Source: Euryodendron excelsum (Eukaryota > Streptophyta > Magnoliopsida > Ericales > Pentaphylacaceae). From it: DNA of 64,000 nt. The stretch covers positions 17,199,501 to 17,263,500 of the forward strand of contig CM065389.1 of assembly GCA_033060915.1 (NCBI GenBank), written 5' to 3'. A program made the translations under genes and the position numbers. Below are positions 60,401-64,000 of the stretch, one piece after another (the stretch's first letter is position 1; the number at the start of each line of letters is the position of its first letter). The notes beneath the pieces are model-generated. The model did not search any database. It saw only the letters and a list, made by a program, of their open reading frames with translations, and was not told the DNA's origin.

Positions 60401-63400
60401 GACTAATTTGTCTCCTATCATTTACAATTTTAACTTAGAAAACTGAATTGGCAAGCACGGTCTTTACTCCAATAACAGATTTACACCAATTGATCCTCCA
60501 AATACACACAAGAAGCTTCTTACTCCAAGACCAGCAAAGCACGCTGTAATAATGCACAACTTGCACCGAGAAAGAAAGGGACAACTATTTTCTCGTGTTC
60601 ACTCCAGAAGCATATTTACACCAATTGAACCTCCAATTACACACAACTAGCTTCTTACTGCAAGAGCAGTTAAGCAGGCTGTAATATTGCACTATTTGGA
60701 CCAGTAAAGAAAAAAAGACTACCGTTTGCTTATGTTCTTACTACTTATCATTCAAAGGGGTAAGATCATGCCAATACTAAATATTCAAATGCTTTTCCCT
60801 TTTTTAAGATAAGGAGTTCGAATCCTACTAGCTTTCGTTTTAGAGTGTGTGTATTATGTACTGCTGTTCTAAAGTGTACTCAGAAAATAAAAATAACCAA
60901 ATAAGAATAAAAGAAAAGAGTTAAGATCACAAAAAAAATAAATCTAAGAGGCTTCAAGCTCTTTTTTTACAATTCTCCTCTTAAAAACCAACCTAATATT
61001 CAAAAAAGACAATTCCTGCAGCAAAAAACAAACCTTCCACTAGTCTACAGCTAGCATCTTGTAAAGCTAAAATCGACTCGATGTAATGCTGTAAGAAACA
61101 TGTTCCAGTGATAGACTCTCTAGGAAGAGCCACCTGCAAGAGGTAACCAGAACTGGTTAAATCTGAGTTGCAACTAATTTAATTCACATTATAGACTAAT
61201 AAGCTCTCCCTTTTTACTGCCATTTACATGGATTTAACATACATACTATGATCTACATTACATACTAATAAGCTGTTCCTTTTTTGCTACCATGTATATG
61301 GATGGATTTAACGTACAGTCGTTTATACTATGATTACAAATGAATGTAGCTTCAAGATCATCCAGTTAATATCAAACAGAAATATAAATTGATCTCCAAA
61401 GATGAATTGGCACATTGAATTATTGCAACAACCAAGAATTTCTTCTACCTAATAATAAAATCTCTAGAGTATACATCAGTTATTTACCTTGATTCCATTG
61501 TATCCAAGACGTTCACCAAGCCCCCCTGCAACAAGAACAAATGCAGCATTCCGTGCTTCCCTGATGCCAACCTCCTCAAATTGAATAAAGTTATCATCAC
61601 CACAAGTCACAGATTCTCCTGATGGGACCTGCATAAATAAAGTCAAAATCAGAGATTCTCCTGATGGAACCTGCAGAAATAAAGTCATTGTTGTGCTGAA
61701 GCCCACACGCAAGAAGGCTTAGCACATCTTATCTGGAAGTTGAGTAGATGAAAATATGCTATATGGATGTGTTGAAGTCTATTTATTTATTTTTTTTCTG
61801 ATGAATTGATGTATTGAAGAAGTATGACATCACTCCAAACAGAAAGCAAATCGATGTCCATTGTTGAACTGACCGGAAATTAGATTACATGGAAAAGTAA
61901 GCACAAAATGTAACATATGACTTTTTTTTATTTCTCTATCCCAAGAAATTATTCAGAGATAAAATATTGGATCAGCCAGTGTCATATGGTTTGTTGCATT
62001 TGTTTGTTTCAAGGAATTTCGCAGCCAAAAGAAAAGACTGCCTTTTAGTAGAATCATATGATTTTGTCAATTATTTTTTCTTTTTGATTAATAAATAATT
62101 ACTAAAAATAGCGTCAAAAACATAAGATCAACATTATACCAATCACCTAAAGTAAAGTTCGTTTTAGCTCAATTAAGTATGAAAAATATTAGGTACCACT
62201 TTCATAAATTCTAAACATGAAGAGTGTATTGACTCACAGAAGGTGTAAAGCCATCAAATGGATTCTTCCCAGTTTTTGAATCTGCTAAGAGTTCTCTAGC
62301 TGTTTTGATATACCCAGCCAATCCCCCTGGATAGCTTGCATTAAGTCGAGCCACCTGAAAGGAATAGCAGAAAACTCATCAAGTTTCTAAAAGCATAGAA
62401 TTCTAACTAGAAGAAAAGATGCAAATACAGCACTAATACTTCTAACATTAATCCAACAACAAGGTATCATGACACAAATGCATTTCAGAAAGCTGATAAT
62501 AGATTCCGATGAATAAGAATCAAACCTCAAATCTCAATTGGCAGTAGTAGTAGAATCACTTATTGGCCAATGGATACAACATTGCCATGATTAAGGTCAT
62601 ATACGTACAGTTACTTTTGTACCCAAATTATTAGTATTACTTTATTTAACTATTATAATTTTCAGCCAAACTAGTTTTAAAATATCACAACAGCCATTTT
62701 TCTCTTTGTTTTTCAATCCTTTCGTATACAGAATCCAGCCTCGCTTATCAAAATATATGACATGCTTTTATACATAGAATCCAGTCTTTTACAATTTTTT
62801 AGCCAAATCAAATTTACAAAATTAAACCCAAAATTTCTTAATGCACATCCCGTAGAATTCAATTCAGGATTTGAATCGAAATCCCAAGAACGTTGCAAAT
62901 TTTATGATCTCAAGTGCTGGCATGTAGGCATATCGGTTCAACAATGTACTGAAGCAATAACAATTTTTACTACTATGATCCCAACCAAATCAAGTGTGAG
63001 TGTGAGTGTGCTTGCCCTCGAGACAAAGAGGTAGCGGCATTGATTTTGTTCAGTGAAAGGAACCACAAAATCTTGTACAAAAACACTGAACTTAACCAAT
63101 TAAAATGGCACAACCCTATACCTGATCAAAAAAAGCTCGCTTGTCATCATCATCAACACCAGGTTTAGGCCAATGCTCGAACAGATGAATCTGTCCCGTT
63201 TCCAACAACATCTTCGCAAGCGAAATCTGGCAATAAATCACTCAAGCGCCAATCAAAACCATTCAATTACAAAACAATACGTAAAAAAATATACATACAT
63301 ATTTGCGCAGGCACACACGTGCATATAGATAAATATAAATATGAACCTGGTCAGGAGAGAGAAGGGAGAGATTCTTCTGGAGATTTGGAGCAGAGGAAGC

Positions 63401-63463
63401 CCAATCGCCTCTGATGTCGAGCTTCGAGAGGCTCTCTGCGGTTGATTCAACCGTCGAAGCCAT
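48488..63463 (-). CDS. USP: UDP-sugar pyrophosphorylase, complete 17-exon gene
   Basis: Converts sugar-1-phosphates plus UTP to UDP-sugars and pyrophosphate with broad substrate range (EC 2.7.7.64), in cytosolic salvage for cell-wall and glycan synthesis. Exons in order: 63463-63347, 63226-63122, 62354-62238, 61628-61488, 61133-61034, 60033-59906, 59810-59739, 59584-59520, 59062-59002, 58916-58799, 57575-57451, 56618-56542, 55502-55397, 55286-55227, 53974-53894, 49284-49045, 48655-48488. All introns are GT-AG; the exons total 1,881 bases (626 residues plus stop), close to the roughly 614 residues of Arabidopsis USP. Exon 4 encodes the nucleotide-binding loop [15 protein letters not shown]; exon 8 has [17 protein letters not shown]. 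No targeting signal is seen. The start gives MASTVES, as in the family. Intron 15 is 4.6 kb and carries transposons; the acceptor of exon 4 is duplicated. Confidence 0.95.
50116..50959. mobile_element. hAT-like non-autonomous element in USP intron 15
   Basis: An 828-base insert (50,124-50,951) with imperfect inverted ends CAGTGGCAACTCCA and, read inversely from the right, CATGGACGGCTCCA, flanked by AATGCAAC (50,116-50,123) and AATTCAAC (50,952-50,959), 7 of 8 matching. The interior has TA microsatellites and no transposase frame. Confidence 0.75.
51314..51908. mobile_element. MITE with TAGGGATGTAAAT termini in USP intron 15
   Basis: A 585-base element (51,319-51,903) starting TAGGGATGTAAATTTGGCC and ending, read inversely, TAGGCATGTAAATCTGCTC, bordered by CCAGC on both sides (51,314-51,318, 51,904-51,908). 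Both terminal regions are rich in GGCC/GCCC; the centre has several AT-rich units containing AACCATTATTTAA. Confidence 0.75.
52658..52700. repeat. Hexanucleotide repeat (CTTGGG)n
   Basis: About six consecutive CTTGGG or near-CTTGGG units in USP intron 15, followed by an inverse-like GAGCCAAGCTTCCCAAGCC stretch. Confidence 0.8.
52810..53122 (-). repeat. MITE-like repeat downstream of USP exon 15, inverted relative to 54,440-54,750
   Basis: Read on the minus strand it matches 54,440-54,750 in order: a GACTTGGGTAT-type start, then GGTATGTGTCTAAGC, then CATGTCCAAGGACA, then CTTCTTTTATTT, then a GATGCATGT stretch. It lies in intron 15. Confidence 0.65.
54440..54750 (+). repeat. MITE-like repeat upstream of USP exon 15
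   Basis: The plus-orientation copy of the repeat at 52,810-53,122, in intron 14. Its ends contain GACTCGGGTA and, at the right, TCCGACTTGGGTA, so the element itself has partly inverted ends. Confidence 0.65.
60479..60745. repeat. Imperfect 134-bp tandem duplication in USP intron 5
   Basis: Copy one begins at 60,479 and copy two at 60,613, both starting ATTTACACCAATTGA and sharing CTTCTTACT and a GCTGTAATA stretch. Differences are scattered substitutions. Confidence 0.75.
61188..61325. repeat. Imperfect tandem duplication of about 72 bp in USP intron 4
   Basis: Two copies share ACTAATAAGCT, then a CTTTTT run, then TACATGGAT or TATATGGAT and GGATTTAAC. Non-coding. Confidence 0.6.
61618..61690 (-). 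repeat. 42-bp duplication containing the splice acceptor of USP exon 4
   Basis: On the minus strand, a unit with GACTTTATTT, CAG acceptor and CATCAGGAGAATCT occurs twice 42 bases apart. The acceptor at 61,628 gives the family-standard junction. The upstream one at 61,670 would add 14 residues in frame without a stop. Confidence 0.8.
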
Positions 63464-64000
63464 TTTGTTATGCGAATCTAACGGTTCAGAGAGGTTTCTG
63501 GTAAAGCAACGAGATCGGTGAAAGCTTACACGGAAGCTGGACAAGGATAGTAGAAGACAGAACCAGAGTTTGGCGTTCTGAGTGAGTAGCAGAGGAACTG
63601 TAGAGAAACATATTAATTAGCCAATATAGGTACGTAGAGATCTGGGAGAATGTGCGGTGACCGAAGCAACCGGTAAAAGAATTTGGTGAGTTAGTTACGA
63701 GTCGGGACACTTTACCTGTAACAGCTGATGAGGTATTAATCGGCACGGACTATAATTGACTTGACACGCTGGACTGTGTGTTTGTCAGTACCATGCAACT
63801 TTCCAATCTTTTATGTACGAGTAATTACACCTCTGCTAATTTGAACGGAAATTAAATGACACTTGTGTTTAAAAATAAATATAAAATTTTGTTATAATTT
63901 AAATTTATTTATAAAATAAATAAAATATGAAAAATTTGATATAATGATAAAAATATTATTGTGAATTATAATTCTTTATTTTGATTTTAAAAAATTAAAA
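63464..64000. promoter_or_regulatory. USP 5' untranslated region and promoter region
   Basis: Upstream of the USP start codon. No second gene is supported, and no clear TATA box is seen at a usual distance. The far end (63,840-64,000) is AT-rich. The short reading frames here overlap the leader and show no known domain. Confidence 0.4.

Noticed and set aside
1..64000. Search for tRNA, rRNA, organelle-derived DNA, CRISPR or a bacterial operon
   Set aside because: No cloverleaf with A and B boxes, rRNA landmark, plastid or mitochondrial gene, or prokaryotic gene arrangement was seen; tRNA-like matches are retrotransposon primer sites.

Overview
The window is nuclear DNA from a flowering plant, most likely a eudicot. 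The reasons are a 17-exon UDP-sugar pyrophosphorylase gene, intronless CML44-like calmodulin-like genes, an Athila-type Ty3/gypsy retrotransposon, Helitron, hAT and MITE sequences, and AT-rich intergenic DNA full of TA and CT microsatellites. I cannot name the species. Nearly all recognisable coding content is on the minus strand.

Layout. 1-1290 is degraded LTR-retrotransposon sequence. 1.3-7.9 kb holds two broken CML copies (A1 at 2.3-2.6 kb, A2 at 5.2-5.7 kb). 7,935-22,852 is one insertion, resolved here as three nested layers: a roughly 1.1 kb non-autonomous hAT element (8-bp target duplication TAACAAGT), split by a 13.8 kb LTR retrotransposon (LTRs 8,421-9,699 and 21,012-22,214), which in turn contains an Athila element with one LTR (18,537-20,100), a decayed gag, protease, reverse transcriptase, RNase H and integrase, and an extra 3' ORF. 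22.9-24.4 kb holds an intact CML (B3). 24.4-39.7 kb is accessory DNA: MITEs, a 62-bp tandem duplication, one small TATA-driven gene (28,051-28,260), a LINE tail, three Helitron-like elements and a hAT-like MITE. 39.9-41.5 kb is a solo LTR with its own nested hAT MITE. 42.2-47.1 kb holds a second CML pair (A4 broken, B5 intact). 48.5-63.5 kb is the UDP-sugar pyrophosphorylase gene, complete from start to stop, with transposons in its introns.

How it fits together. The A2-B3-flank and A4-B5-flank arrangements are two copies of one segmental duplication. One copy stayed near 6 kb; the other grew to about 37 kb by transposon insertion. Both B-type CML genes are intact and all three A-type copies carry different lesions. 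CMLs are calcium sensors and USP makes UDP-sugars for salvage and cell-wall synthesis; nothing in the sequence links the two functions. I found no convincing new enzymatic or defence system. The observations most worth following are the paired CCGTNC/GNACGG palindromes in the LTRs, a duplicated in-frame splice acceptor in USP, inverted repeats flanking a USP exon, and the nested insertion history.
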